From positions 1 through 64,000 of the forward strand of contig NZ_JAEQAZ010000063.1 of assembly GCF_016654115.1 (NCBI RefSeq): 64,000 bases of DNA. Direction: 5' to 3'. Shown here in pieces: positions 41,304-50,820 of the stretch. The first letter of the stretch is position 1, and each line of letters opens with the position of its first letter. Origin of the DNA: Streptomyces sp. MBT53 (lineage in GTDB: Bacteria > Actinomycetota > Actinomycetes > Streptomycetales > Streptomycetaceae). Under the pieces are notes generated by a model, which saw nothing but the letters and a program-made list of their open reading frames with translations, made no database searches and was not told the DNA's origin. The position numbers and the translations under genes were made by a program.

Positions 41304-41854
41304 CCATGCGTATCGCGTTCCTGATGGCGCCCGAAGGCGTCGAGCAGATCGAACTGACCGAGCCGTGGCGGGCGGTCACCGACCAGGGCCACGAGACGGT
41401 TCTCGTGTCGACGGAGCCCGGACAGATCCAGGCGTTCGACCATCTGGACAAGGCCGACGCGTTCCCGGTGCAGATGGTGGCGCGCGAGGCGTCGGCCGAG
41501 GCGTTCGACGGTCTTGTCCTGCCCGGCGGGGTCGCCAATCCCGACCTGCTGCGCACCGACGAGGACGCCGTGTCGTTCGTACGGGACTTCTTCGATCTGG
41601 GTCGGCCGGTCGCCGCGATCTGTCACGCGCCGTGGACGCTGGTGGAGGCGGGCGTGGTCCCGGGTCGCACGCTGACCTCGTGGCCGAGCCTGCGCACGGA
41701 CATCGAGAACGCGGGCGGCACCTGGGTCGACGAACAGGTACGCGTCTGCGACGACGGGCCCAACACCCTGGTCACCAGCCGTAAGCCGGATGACCTGAAG
41801 GCGTTCTGCGAAGCGCTGCTCACGGAGTTCGCCAAGGCCCGGCACGAGGTCTGA
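41300..41854 (+). CDS. DJ-1/PfpI-family protein
   Basis: A 184-residue protein of the DJ-1/PfpI (type 1 glutamine amidotransferase-like) superfamily. The nucleophile elbow is AAICHAPWTLVEAG, with the catalytic Cys near residue 105, followed by the usual RTLTSWPSLRTDIENAGG. Members act as glyoxalases, deglycases or stress chaperones. AAGGAGAGGG precedes the ATG, which overlaps the upstream membrane-protein gene. Confidence 0.9.
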   Translation: MTMRIAFLMAPEGVEQIELTEPWRAVTDQGHETVLVSTEPGQIQAFDHLDKADAFPVQMVAREASAEAFDGLVLPGGVANPDLLRTDEDAVSFVRDFFDLGRPVAAICHAPWTLVEAGVVPGRTLTSWPSLRTDIENAGGTWVDEQVRVCDDGPNTLVTSRKPDDLKAFCEALLTEFAKARHEV

Positions 41855-41870
41855 TGCGCACTGGCCGGAC

Positions 41871-41895
41871 GTTAGTCGCCTCGATCACCGGGCAC
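41871..41895 (+). promoter_or_regulatory. SigB-type promoter for the five-gene oxidoreductase operon
   Basis: GTTA, 15 bases, GGGCACTCG (one mismatch, last -35 base), about 53 bases before the GTG at 41955. Confidence 0.5.
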
Positions 41896-41954
41896 TCGAC
41901 CCACGGCAACCGAGCGGCCCTCCGCCTCGGGGCCCTCGCCGAGGGGAGTCGACG

Positions 41955-44900
41955 GTGACCGAGGCACGACGATCCGAAACGGCACTGGACACCCGTGCCC
42001 TGGAGCAGGCGCTCCGCGCACGGGTCGACGGCGAGGTCCGGTTCGACGCGGGCAGCCGGGGCGCCTACGCCACGGACGGCTCGAACTACCGCCAGGTCCC
42101 GATCGGGGTCGTCGTCCCGCACACGATCGACGCCGGCGCCGAAGTTGTCGCCGTTTGCGCCGAGTTCGGGGCGCCGGTGCTCTCGCGGGGCGGCGGGACG
42201 AGCCTGGGCGGCCAGTGCACCAATACCGCCGTGGTCATCGACTGGACCAAGTACTGCCACAAGGTGCTCTCCATCGACCCCGACCGGCGCGTCTGCGTCG
42301 TCGAACCCGGCATCGTGCTCGACGAGCTCAACCGCCAACTCGCCGATCACCGGCTCCAGTTCGGCCCCAAGCCGTCCACCCACAGCCACTGCTCGCTCGG
42401 CGGCATGATCGGCAACAACTCCTGCGGCGGCTCCGCCCAGGCGTACGGCAAGACCGTCGACAACGTCCGGCGCCTGGAGATCCTCACCTACGACGGCACC
42501 CGCTGCTGGGTCGGCCCCACGACGGACGACGAGTACGAGGCGATCATCGCGGCCGGCGGCCGACGCGCCGAGATCCATCAGGGGCTGCGGCAGATCATCG
42601 ACCGCACGATGGCGGACGTGCGGCGCGGATTCCCCCGCATCCCGCGCCGCGTCTCCGGATACAACCTCGACTCACTCCTCCCCGAGAACGGCTTCGACGT
42701 GGCCCGCGCGCTCGTCGGCAGCGAGGGCACGCTCGTCACCGTCCTGCGCGCCGAACTCGACCTCGTCCCCCTCCCGCCGTACGAAGCCCTCCTCGTCCTC
42801 GGCTACGACGACATCTGCTCGGCGGCCGACGACGTGCCCCGACTGCTCAAGCACAGCAGCCCGACCCAACTGGAGGCGCTCGACGGGCGGATGGCCCAGT
42901 TGATGCGCGAAGAGGGCGCCTATCTCGACTCGTTGAGCGAGCTCCCGGAGGGCGAGAGCTGGCTCCTGCTCCAGTTCACCGGGGACCGCCAGGACGAAGT
43001 CGACGAACAGGGACGGGAGTTGATCCGGGCGCTCGGACGCGACGAGAGGGATCCGTCGGTCGCGTTCTCCGACGACCCGGCGCGCGAGCGAAAGATGCTC
43101 AAGGCCCGCGAGGCCGGACTCGGCGTCACCGCACGCCCGCCGGACGGCCGGGAGACCTGGGAGGGCTGGGAGGACTCGGCCGTGGCACCCGAAGTCCTCG
43201 GCGACTATCTGCGCGACCTGAAGAAGCTCTTCGGGGACTTCGGCTACGACCATCCTTCCCTGTACGGGCACTTCGGACAGGGCTGTGTCCACACGCGGAT
43301 CCCCTTCGAACTCACCACCGCCGAAGGCGTCGCGAACTTCCGGGAGTTCCTCTTCCGGGCGGCCGATCTGGTGGCCTCCTACGGTGGTTCGCTCTCGGGC
43401 GAGCACGGCGACGGGCAGGCGCGCGGCGAACTGCTGCCGCGCATGTACGGGGAGTCGGTCGTGGCCGCCTTCGGGCAGATGAAGGCCCTCTTCGACCCGG
43501 ACAACCGGATGAACCCCGGCAAGGTCGTCGCCCCGTACCGCGTCGACGAGAACCTGCGGCTGGGACCCCTGTGGCGGCCGGACAGCCACGACACGCACTT
43601 CAGTTATCCCGACGACGACCACTCCTTCGACCGGGCGGTGCTGCGCTGTGTCGGCATCGGCAACTGCCGTACGCACGAAGGCGGGGTGATGTGCCCCTCC
43701 TACCGGGCGACCGGCGAGGAGGAGCACTCCACGCGCGGGCGAGCCCGGCTGCTGTTCGAGATGCTCGGCGGGCACGCGGACTCCGCGATCACGGACGGCT
43801 GGCGCTCCACCGAGGTCCGTGACGCCCTGGACCTCTGCCTGGCCTGCAAGGGCTGCAAGTCCGACTGCCCGGTCGGGGTCGACATGGCCACCTACAAAGC
43901 CGAGTTCCTCTCCCACCACTACGAGGGACGCCTGCGGCCGGCCGCGCACTACTCCATGGGCTGGCTGCCGGTATGGGCGCGGCTGTCGCGACTGGCACCC
44001 CCGCTGGTGAACGCCGCGCTCGGCGCGCCGGGGATCGCCGGTCTCGGCAAGCGCCTCGCGGGCGTGGCCGTGGAGCGCGACGCGCCGGTCTTCGCCGAGG
44101 AGTCCTTCGTGCAGTGGTGGCGGGCTCGCGGGAATGCCGACCCCGATCCGGCCGACCCACGCACCGTCCTGCTGTGGCCCGACACCTTCAGCACCTACTT
44201 CCACCCGGGCGTCGCCAAGTCCGCGGTCCGGGTCCTGGAAGACGCCGGATTCAACGTCGCCGTCCCCACCCGTACCGTGTGCTGCGGCCTCACCTGGATC
44301 TCCACCGGCCAACTCACCACCGCCAAGAGGGTGTTGGGGAACACGCTCGACGTGCTGCGGCCCTGGTTGGAGGCGGGCACTCCCGTCATCGGACTCGAAC
44401 CTTCCTGTACGGCCGTATTCCGCGCCGACGCCCCCGAGTTGCTGCCCGACGACCAGGATGTGCGGCGCCTGGCAGGGCAGTTCAGGACGTTCGCCGAGCA
44501 ACTCCTCAACCACGCACCGGAAGACTGGCGGCCCCCGACCCTCACCAGGGCGGCGACCGTGCAGACCCACTGCCACCAGCACGCGGTGACGAAGGACGAC
44601 GCCGACCGCGAGCTGATGCGACGGGCCGGGATCGACGCCGATGTGCTGGACGCCGGTTGCTGCGGCCTGGCCGGCAACTTCGGCTTCGAGCAAGGCCATT
44701 ACGACCTGTCGATGACCGTGGCGGAACAAGGCGTGCTGCCCGCCGTACGGGACACTGCCCCCAGCGCGCTCGTCCTCGCCGACGGCTTCAGCTGCCGTAC
44801 GCAGATCGAGCAGGGCGACACCGGCCGCCGCGCCCTGCACCTGGCCGAGGCCCTGGCGCTCGCCCTCGACGGACACCACCTGCCCGCCGACCACCCCGAG

Positions 44901-45026
44901 AAACTCGCCGACCGGCCCGAGCGCTCCGCCCGCGACGGCCGTCTGCTGATCTCGGCCGCCGCTGTGCTCGGGGCAGCGGCGGCCGTCGGGGCCTATCGGC
45001 TCCGCAACCGCCCATCAGCGCGATGA
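41955..45026 (+). CDS. FAD-binding and Fe-S dehydrogenase (GlcD-GlcF/YdiJ type)
   Basis: A 1023-residue fusion. Residues about 30-530 are a PCMH FAD domain and C-terminal cap (LSRGGGTSLGGQCTN, then LVGSEGTLVTVLRAEL). An Fe-S domain follows (CRTHEGGVMCPSYR and CLACKGCKSDCPVG). Two CCG repeats (TVCCGLTW and CCGLAGNFGFEQGH) complete a D-2-hydroxyacid dehydrogenase of the D-lactate/D-2-hydroxyglutarate type. A C-terminal helix (AAAVLGAAAAVGAYRL) may anchor it to the membrane. GAGGGGAG precedes GTG 41955. It opens a five-gene operon. Confidence 0.92.
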   Translation: MTEARRSETALDTRALEQALRARVDGEVRFDAGSRGAYATDGSNYRQVPIGVVVPHTIDAGAEVVAVCAEFGAPVLSRGGGTSLGGQCTNTAVVIDWTKYCHKVLSIDPDRRVCVVEPGIVLDELNRQLADHRLQFGPKPSTHSHCSLGGMIGNNSCGGSAQAYGKTVDNVRRLEILTYDGTRCWVGPTTDDEYEAIIAAGGRRAEIHQGLRQIIDRTMADVRRGFPRIPRRVSGYNLDSLLPENGFDVARALVGSEGTLVTVLRAELDLVPLPPYEALLVLGYDDICSAADDVPRLLKHSSPTQLEALDGRMAQLMREEGAYLDSLSELPEGESWLLLQFTGDRQDEVDEQGRELIRALGRDERDPSVAFSDDPARERKMLKAREAGLGVTARPPDGRETWEGWEDSAVAPEVLGDYLRDLKKLFGDFGYDHPSLYGHFGQGCVHTRIPFELTTAEGVANFREFLFRAADLVASYGGSLSGEHGDGQARGELLPRMYGESVVAAFGQMKALFDPDNRMNPGKVVAPYRVDENLRLGPLWRPDSHDTHFSYPDDDHSFDRAVLRCVGIGNCRTHEGGVMCPSYRATGEEEHSTRGRARLLFEMLGGHADSAITDGWRSTEVRDALDLCLACKGCKSDCPVGVDMATYKAEFLSHHYEGRLRPAAHYSMGWLPVWARLSRLAPPLVNAALGAPGIAGLGKRLAGVAVERDAPVFAEESFVQWWRARGNADPDPADPRTVLLWPDTFSTYFHPGVAKSAVRVLEDAGFNVAVPTRTVCCGLTWISTGQLTTAKRVLGNTLDVLRPWLEAGTPVIGLEPSCTAVFRADAPELLPDDQDVRRLAGQFRTFAEQLLNHAPEDWRPPTLTRAATVQTHCHQHAVTKDDADRELMRRAGIDADVLDAGCCGLAGNFGFEQGHYDLSMTVAEQGVLPAVRDTAPSALVLADGFSCRTQIEQGDTGRRALHLAEALALALDGHHLPADHPEKLADRPERSARDGRLLISAAAVLGAAAAVGAYRLRNRPSAR

Positions 45027-45037
45027 AGGGAACTCCC

Positions 45038-46849
45038 GTGTCCGTCAAGGTGTCCGACTACGTACTCCAGCGGCTCCGCGAATGGGACGTCGACCACGTC
45101 TTCGCCTACGCGGGCGACGGCATCAACGGCCTCCTCGCCGCCTGGGGCCGCTCCGACAACAAGCCGAAGTTCGTGCAGTCGCGGCACGAGGAGATGTCCG
45201 CGTTCGAGGCGGTCGGCTACGCCAAGTTCTCCGGCAAGGTCGGTGTCTGCGCGGCGACTTCGGGCCCTGGCGCGATCCACCTCCTCAACGGTCTCTACGA
45301 CGCGAAGCTCGACCACGTCCCGGTCGTGGCGATCGTCGGACAGACCAACCGCAGTGCCATGGGCGGCAGTTACCAGCAGGAGGTCGATCTGCTGAGCCTC
45401 TACAAAGACGTCGCCTCCGAGTACTGCGAGATGGTCACCGTTCCCGAGCAACTGCCCAACGTCATCGACCGCGCGATGCGCACCGCGTACGCGAAGCGGA
45501 CCGTGACGGCGATCGTCATCCCCGCCGATGTGCAGGAGTTGACCTACTCGGAGCCCACCCACGCTTTCAAGATGGTGCCGTCAAGCCTCGGTCTGACGCA
45601 CTCCGCGCCGGTGCCGCCGGCGGCCGAACTCGCGCGCGCCGTCGAGGTGTTGGACGAGGGGGAGCAGGTCGCGATCCTGATCGGGCAGGGTGCGCGCGGT
45701 GCCCGGGCCGAGGTGGAGGAGATCGCCGAGGTGCTCAGTGCCGGGGTGGCGAAGGCGCTGCTCGGCAAGGACGCGCTGCCGGACGATCTGCCGTACGTCA
45801 CGGGCTCGATCGGCCTGCTCGGCACCCGCGCCTCCTACGAGATGATGCGGGACTGCGACACGCTGCTCGTGATCGGCTCCAGCTTCCCGTACACGCAGTT
45901 CCTGCCGGAGTTCGGGCAGACCCGGGCCGTGCAGATCGACGTCGACCCGTTCATGATCGGGCTGCGCTACCCCTTCGAGGTCAACCTCGTCGGGGACGCG
46001 AAGGAGACCCTCCGGGCCCTGCTGCCGCAGTTGAAGCCGAAGAAGCACGGCTCGTGGCGCAAGAAGACCGAGATGGCGACGGCCCGTTGGTGGGACGTGA
46101 TGGAGCGGCGGGCCGCTGTGGACGCGGACCCGATCAACCCCGAGTACGTCGTCCACACGCTCGACGCGCTCCTGCCGGACGACATCATCCTGGCCGCCGA
46201 CTCCGGCTCCGCCGCCAACTGGTACGCCCGGCACCTGCGGATGCGCGGGAACATGCGCGGCTCACTGTCCGGCACGCTGGCCACCATGGGGCCGGGGGTG
46301 CCGTACGTCATCGGCGCGAAATTCGCCCACCCGAGCCGTCCGGCGCTGGCGATCGTCGGGGACGGGGCGATGCAGATGAACGGCCTGGCCGAACTCATCA
46401 CCGCCGCCAAGTACTGGCCCGAGTGGGAGGACCCGAGGCTGATCGTCGCGGTCCTCAACAACCAGGATCTGAACCAGGTGACGTGGGAGATGCGGGCCAT
46501 GGCCGGGGCCCCGCAGTTCCTGCCCTCCCAGGCGCTCCCGGACGTGCCGTACGCCGACTTCGCCCGCTCGATCGGCCTCGGCGGGGTGCGGGTGGAGAAG
46601 CCGGCGGAGGTGGAGGAGGCGTGGCAACGGGCGCTCGGCGCCGACCGGCCGTTCGTCATCGACTTCCGGACCGACCCCGCCGTACCGCCGATCCCCCCGC
46701 ACGCGACCCTCGACCAGATCGAGGCCGCCGCCTCGGCCGTCCTCAAGGGCGACAGCGACCGGGCGGGCATGATCCGGCAGGGGTTGAAGGCGAAGGTGCA
46801 GGACATGCTGCCCGGCGGCAAGCGGCGCCAGGACAAACCGGGGGAGTGA
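45038..46849 (+). CDS. Thiamine pyrophosphate-requiring enzyme (pyruvate-oxidase-like)
   Basis: A 603-residue enzyme of the acetolactate synthase/pyruvate oxidase superfamily. Seen are the catalytic Glu region (VQSRHEEMSAFEAVGYAK), the TPP motif GDGAMQMNGLAELITAAK with NNQDLN, and a central FAD/nucleotide-binding-like domain. It probably decarboxylates a 2-oxoacid, which would pair with the dehydrogenase upstream that makes 2-oxoacids. GTG 45038 has AAGGGA upstream; ATG 45023 overlaps the previous stop and is the alternative. It ends in a basic tail. Confidence 0.88.
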   Translation: MSVKVSDYVLQRLREWDVDHVFAYAGDGINGLLAAWGRSDNKPKFVQSRHEEMSAFEAVGYAKFSGKVGVCAATSGPGAIHLLNGLYDAKLDHVPVVAIVGQTNRSAMGGSYQQEVDLLSLYKDVASEYCEMVTVPEQLPNVIDRAMRTAYAKRTVTAIVIPADVQELTYSEPTHAFKMVPSSLGLTHSAPVPPAAELARAVEVLDEGEQVAILIGQGARGARAEVEEIAEVLSAGVAKALLGKDALPDDLPYVTGSIGLLGTRASYEMMRDCDTLLVIGSSFPYTQFLPEFGQTRAVQIDVDPFMIGLRYPFEVNLVGDAKETLRALLPQLKPKKHGSWRKKTEMATARWWDVMERRAAVDADPINPEYVVHTLDALLPDDIILAADSGSAANWYARHLRMRGNMRGSLSGTLATMGPGVPYVIGAKFAHPSRPALAIVGDGAMQMNGLAELITAAKYWPEWEDPRLIVAVLNNQDLNQVTWEMRAMAGAPQFLPSQALPDVPYADFARSIGLGGVRVEKPAEVEEAWQRALGADRPFVIDFRTDPAVPPIPPHATLDQIEAAASAVLKGDSDRAGMIRQGLKAKVQDMLPGGKRRQDKPGE

Positions 46850-47976
46850 TGGCCCCGCAGACCGTCGGGCGCGGTGAGCCGCTCGTGCACCGGGTCGAGA
46901 CGGCTGTGTACACCGTCCCCACCGACGCGCTGGAAGGTGACGGCACCCTGACCTGGGACTCGACCACCATGGTCGTGGTCCAGGTGCACGGGGGCGGGGC
47001 CACGGGACTCGGATACACATACGGCGCCGCCGCGACCGCGCACGTCGTCGATCAGCAACTCGCCGACGTGGTAACGGGGTTGAGCGTCTGGGACGTGCCC
47101 GCCGCCAACGAGTCGATGAACCGGGCCGTCCGCAACGCCGGCCGCCCCGGCCTGATCGCCGGCGCCGTCTCGGCCGTGGACATCGCCTTGTGGGACCTGA
47201 AGGCCCGTCTCCTCGACCTGCCTCTGATACGGCTGCTCGGCGCGAGCCGCACCGACGTGCCCGTGTACGGCAGCGGCGGCTTCACGACGTACGACGAGCA
47301 GCAGCTGGATCGTCAACTGCGCTGCTGGGTCGAGGAGTTGGATATCCCCCGGGTGAAGATCAAGATCGGGGAGTCCTGGGGTCGGGCCGAGCGACGGGAC
47401 CGCGAGCGGATCGCGCGGGCTCGCCGGAGCATCGGCGACGCGGCGGAGTTGTACGCCGACGCCAATGGTGGCTACGGCTGCAAACAGGCGATCCGCATGG
47501 GCCGCCATCTCGACGAGCATGACGTGACGTGGTTCGAGGAACCCGTCTCCTCCGACGACCCGGTCGGCCTGGCGGCGATCCGGGCAGCCGTCCTGCCCGA
47601 GGTGACCGCCGGTGAATACGGCTACACCCTCGCCTACTTCGGGCAGATGCTGGGCGCCGGAGCCGTCGACTGCCTCCAGGCGGACGCCACCCGCTGCGGC
47701 GGCATCACCGTCTGGCTGCGCGCGGCGGCCCTCGCGGAAGCGGCCGGCCTGGAACTCTCCGGGCACTGCGCCCCGCACGTCCACGCGCACGTGGCCGCCG
47801 CGATCCCCAACCTGCGCCATCTGGAGTGGTTCCACGACCACACGCGCATCGAGGACCTCTTCTTCGACGGCACCCTCGATCCCCAGGGCGGCAGCATCCA
47901 CCCGGGCGCAGAAGGCGCGCCCGGCCACGGCCTGACCCTCCGCAGCGAACAGGCCGAGAAGTACCGGACCGGATAG
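46849..47976 (+). CDS. Enolase-superfamily enzyme (mandelate racemase/muconate lactonizing type)
   Basis: A 375-residue enzyme with a capping domain and a modified TIM barrel. The KxK motif is RVKIKIGES. Metal ligands are in ADANGGY, WFEEPVSSDD and TAGEYGY, with QADATRCGG and SGHCAPHVHAH completing the pattern, which resembles sugar-acid dehydratases. It would dehydrate an acid sugar to a 2-keto-3-deoxy acid. The ATG overlaps the TPP enzyme stop by one base. Confidence 0.88.
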   Translation: MAPQTVGRGEPLVHRVETAVYTVPTDALEGDGTLTWDSTTMVVVQVHGGGATGLGYTYGAAATAHVVDQQLADVVTGLSVWDVPAANESMNRAVRNAGRPGLIAGAVSAVDIALWDLKARLLDLPLIRLLGASRTDVPVYGSGGFTTYDEQQLDRQLRCWVEELDIPRVKIKIGESWGRAERRDRERIARARRSIGDAAELYADANGGYGCKQAIRMGRHLDEHDVTWFEEPVSSDDPVGLAAIRAAVLPEVTAGEYGYTLAYFGQMLGAGAVDCLQADATRCGGITVWLRAAALAEAAGLELSGHCAPHVHAHVAAAIPNLRHLEWFHDHTRIEDLFFDGTLDPQGGSIHPGAEGAPGHGLTLRSEQAEKYRTG

Positions 47977-47988
47977 GAACGGAAGACG

Positions 47989-49779
47989 ATGAGCACGCCG
48001 GAAACAGCCGAGCGCGACGCGTTCCCGCCGCAGGCGCTGCACGACTACGCCTTCCTCGCCGACGGCGAACGCGGGGCACTGGTCGGCCCACGCGGGGAGA
48101 TCGCCTGGCTGTGCGCACCCCGCTGGCACAGCGGCGCGGTCCTCTCCACTCTCATCGGCGGAAGCGGTCTCTACGCCGTCACGCCGAGGGGGCGCTTCGT
48201 GCCCGGCGGACACTACGAAGAGGGCTCCCTGATCTGGCGCAGCCGCTGGGTCACCGAGGACGGGATCGTGGAATGCCGGGAAACGCTGGGGTTTCCGGGC
48301 GAGCGGGGCCGACTCGTGCTGCTGCGGCGCGTGCGGGCGACGGAGGGACCGGCCCGCGTCCGGGTGCTGCTGCATCCCCTCGCCGAGTACGGCACCCAGC
48401 GCCTGCGTGACGCGCGACGCGACGACGACGGTGTGTGGACCGCACGGGTGGGAGACCTGCACCTGCGGTGGACCGGTGGCGGCGACGCCTCGCTCTCCGA
48501 AGTCGGCTCCAGCGGTGGGAAGTTCACCCTCGACCTCACTCTGGACGCCGGACAGCGGCACGACCTGGTGCTCGAACTTGGTGAGTTCCCGCTGTGGGAC
48601 ACCCCCGTTCCTGATCCGTCCACGGAGTGGTCCCGGACCGAACGCGCTTGGCAGGACGCCGTACCCGGGCTCGACGACACCGTCGCCGCCCGCGACGCAC
48701 GGCAGGCGTACGCCGTACTGCGCGGCATGACCAGCGCCGACGGAGGCATGGTCGCCGCGGCCACGACGAGCCTCCCGGAGCGTTCCGAGGAGGGACGCAA
48801 CTACGACTACCGCTACGCGTGGATCCGCGACCAGTGCTACGCGGGCCAGGCGGTCGCCGCGGCCGGTCAACACCCCTTGCTGGACGAGGCGGTTCGGTTC
48901 GTCGGTGCCCGCCTGCATGAGGACGGGCCGAAACTGAAACCCGCGTACACGGTCGACGGCGGTCCCGTGCCCGACCAGCGCACGCTCCAACTGCCCGGCT
49001 ATCCCGGTGGGTTCGACCGGATCGGGAACCATGTCAACCGTCAGTTCCAACTCGACGTGTTCGGTGAGGCGTTGCTGCTGTTCGCCGCCGCAGCGCGCCA
49101 CGACCGGCTCGACCGGGACGGTCGGCAGGCCGCCGAGATCGCCGTGGCCGCCATCGCCGCCCGCTGGAACGAACCGGACGCGGGCATCTGGGAGTTGGAC
49201 GACCGGGCTTGGACACACAGCCGTCTGATCTGCGCGGCGGGGCTGCGCCGGATCGCCGACGTGGCGCCGGACGCGGCCCGCAAGAGTAAGTGGATCGAGC
49301 TGGCCGACACGATCCTCGCGCACACCGCGGCACACGCTCTGCACCCCGACGGACACTGGCAACGCGCCCCGGACGACCCGGGCTTGGACGCGGCCCTGCT
49401 GCTGCCGCCGGTACGCGGACTGCTCCCGGCCGACGACCCCCGCACCCGCGCCACCCTCCACGCCTACACCGAGAACCTCACCCGCGACCACTACGCCTAC
49501 CGCTTCCGGCACGACGAACGCCCCCTGGAGGAAGCCGAAGGCGCCTTCCTGCTCTGCGGTTTCGTGACGGCGCTGGCCGAACACCACCAGGGACGAGAGG
49601 TGGACGCCCACCGCTGGTTCGAACGCAACCGGGACGCGTGCGGAGCGGCGGGCCTGTACTCCGAGGAGTACGACATCGCCCAACGGCAACTGCGCGGCAA
49701 CCTGCCCCAGGCTTTCGTCCACGCCCTCATGCTCGACACCGCGGCCACCCTCGCCCGAACTCCGGGCATTCCCACCTGA
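47989..49779 (+). CDS. Glycoside hydrolase family 15 protein
   Basis: A 596-residue cytoplasmic GH15 protein (glucoamylase/trehalase-like). The N-terminal beta domain starts DYAFLADGERGALVGPRGEI, and the (alpha/alpha)6 barrel contains NYDYRYAWIRDQCYAG, a hallmark of the family, and the second catalytic-acid region GLYSEEYDIAQRQL. It probably releases glucose from storage glucans or trehalose. It lies 12 bases after the enolase-type gene with GGAACGGAAG upstream. Confidence 0.9.
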   Translation: MSTPETAERDAFPPQALHDYAFLADGERGALVGPRGEIAWLCAPRWHSGAVLSTLIGGSGLYAVTPRGRFVPGGHYEEGSLIWRSRWVTEDGIVECRETLGFPGERGRLVLLRRVRATEGPARVRVLLHPLAEYGTQRLRDARRDDDGVWTARVGDLHLRWTGGGDASLSEVGSSGGKFTLDLTLDAGQRHDLVLELGEFPLWDTPVPDPSTEWSRTERAWQDAVPGLDDTVAARDARQAYAVLRGMTSADGGMVAAATTSLPERSEEGRNYDYRYAWIRDQCYAGQAVAAAGQHPLLDEAVRFVGARLHEDGPKLKPAYTVDGGPVPDQRTLQLPGYPGGFDRIGNHVNRQFQLDVFGEALLLFAAAARHDRLDRDGRQAAEIAVAAIAARWNEPDAGIWELDDRAWTHSRLICAAGLRRIADVAPDAARKSKWIELADTILAHTAAHALHPDGHWQRAPDDPGLDAALLLPPVRGLLPADDPRTRATLHAYTENLTRDHYAYRFRHDERPLEEAEGAFLLCGFVTALAEHHQGREVDAHRWFERNRDACGAAGLYSEEYDIAQRQLRGNLPQAFVHALMLDTAATLARTPGIPT

Positions 49780-49802
49780 CTTCCGAGACGAACAGGACGA
49801 GC

Positions 49803-50816
49803 ATGAACCAGCAGACCGTCGTCATCACCGGGGCCAGCGCCGGCATCGGCCGGGCCACCGCGCGACTCTTCGCCGAGCGGGGCGCCAACGTCGTCCTTCT
49901 CGCGCGGGGCAAGGCGGGCCTCGACGCCACGGCAGCCGACGTCGAGGACCGGGGCGGCCGCGCCCTCGCGGTGCCCACCGACATGGCCGACCCCGAACAG
50001 GTCGAGGCCGCGGCCGTGGCCGCCGAGGAAGCCTTCGGGCCGATCGACATCTGGGTCAACAACGCCTTCACGTCGGTGTTCGCGCCGTTCATGGAGATCG
50101 AACCCGCCGAGTACAAGCGGGTCACCGAGGTCAGCTATCTGGGCTTCGTGCACGGCACCCGGGCCGCGCTGCAGCGCATGATCCCCCGGGACGCGGGCGT
50201 GATCGTGCAGGTCGGCTCGGCCCTCGGTGACCGCTCCATCCCGCTCCAGTCCGCCTACTGCGGTGCCAAGCACGCCGTCAACGGCTTCACGTCGAGCGTG
50301 CGCACCGAGCTGATGCACCAGCACAGCCACGTGAGCATCACCGTGGTACAGATGCCGGCCGTCAACACCCCCCAGTTCTCATGGGTGTTGTCCCGCCTGC
50401 CGAAGAGCCCCCAGCCCGTACCGCCCATCTATCAGCCGGAGGTGGCGGCCCGCGCCGTAGTGAACGCGGCGGACCATCCGCACCGCAAGCAGTACTACGT
50501 CGGCGCGTCCACCGCCGCGACCATCCTCGCCAACAAGCTCGCGCCCGCCCTGCTGGACCGCTACCTCGCCCGCACGGGCTACGCGTCGCAGCAGACCGAC
50601 GACAGCGGATCCGGCACCCGCCCGGCCAACCTGTGGCATCCGGCGGACGAGGCCCCGGAGCACGACTTCGGCGCACGGGGCTCCTTCGACGAGAGGTCCC
50701 ACTCGCGCTCGACGGAAGCAGCGCTCGCGCGACACCCCGGGCTCGTGCTGGCCGTCGCGACGGGAGTGGCGGCGGTGGGTCTGGGAGCGGTGATCCGGCG
50801 CCGGCGAGTGCGTTAG
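49803..50816 (+). CDS. Short-chain dehydrogenase/reductase with C-terminal membrane helix
   Basis: A 337-residue SDR. The nucleotide motif is TGASAGIGRATARLFAERG, NNAF corresponds to NNAG, and the catalytic YxxxK is in SAYCGAKHAVNGF. It is about 90 residues longer than a typical SDR because of a hydrophilic linker and a terminal helix (LVLAVATGVAAVGLGAVI) ending RRRRVR, suggesting membrane anchoring like the first enzyme of the operon. It converges on the flavin reductase with a four-base gap. Confidence 0.9.
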   Translation: MNQQTVVITGASAGIGRATARLFAERGANVVLLARGKAGLDATAADVEDRGGRALAVPTDMADPEQVEAAAVAAEEAFGPIDIWVNNAFTSVFAPFMEIEPAEYKRVTEVSYLGFVHGTRAALQRMIPRDAGVIVQVGSALGDRSIPLQSAYCGAKHAVNGFTSSVRTELMHQHSHVSITVVQMPAVNTPQFSWVLSRLPKSPQPVPPIYQPEVAARAVVNAADHPHRKQYYVGASTAATILANKLAPALLDRYLARTGYASQQTDDSGSGTRPANLWHPADEAPEHDFGARGSFDERSHSRSTEAALARHPGLVLAVATGVAAVGLGAVIRRRRVR

Positions 50817-50820
50817 CCGT

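Noticed and set aside
42672..44894. A 740-codon minus-strand open frame opposite the FAD/Fe-S dehydrogenase
   Set aside because: Shadow of a gene with unmistakable FAD and Cys motifs; the composition is low-complexity His/Arg/Gly/Glu.
45967..49722. A 1251-codon minus-strand open frame opposite the TPP, enolase-type and GH15 genes
   Set aside because: It is antisense to three well-supported genes with clear motifs; long antisense frames are expected from high GC3. The translation shows no domain.
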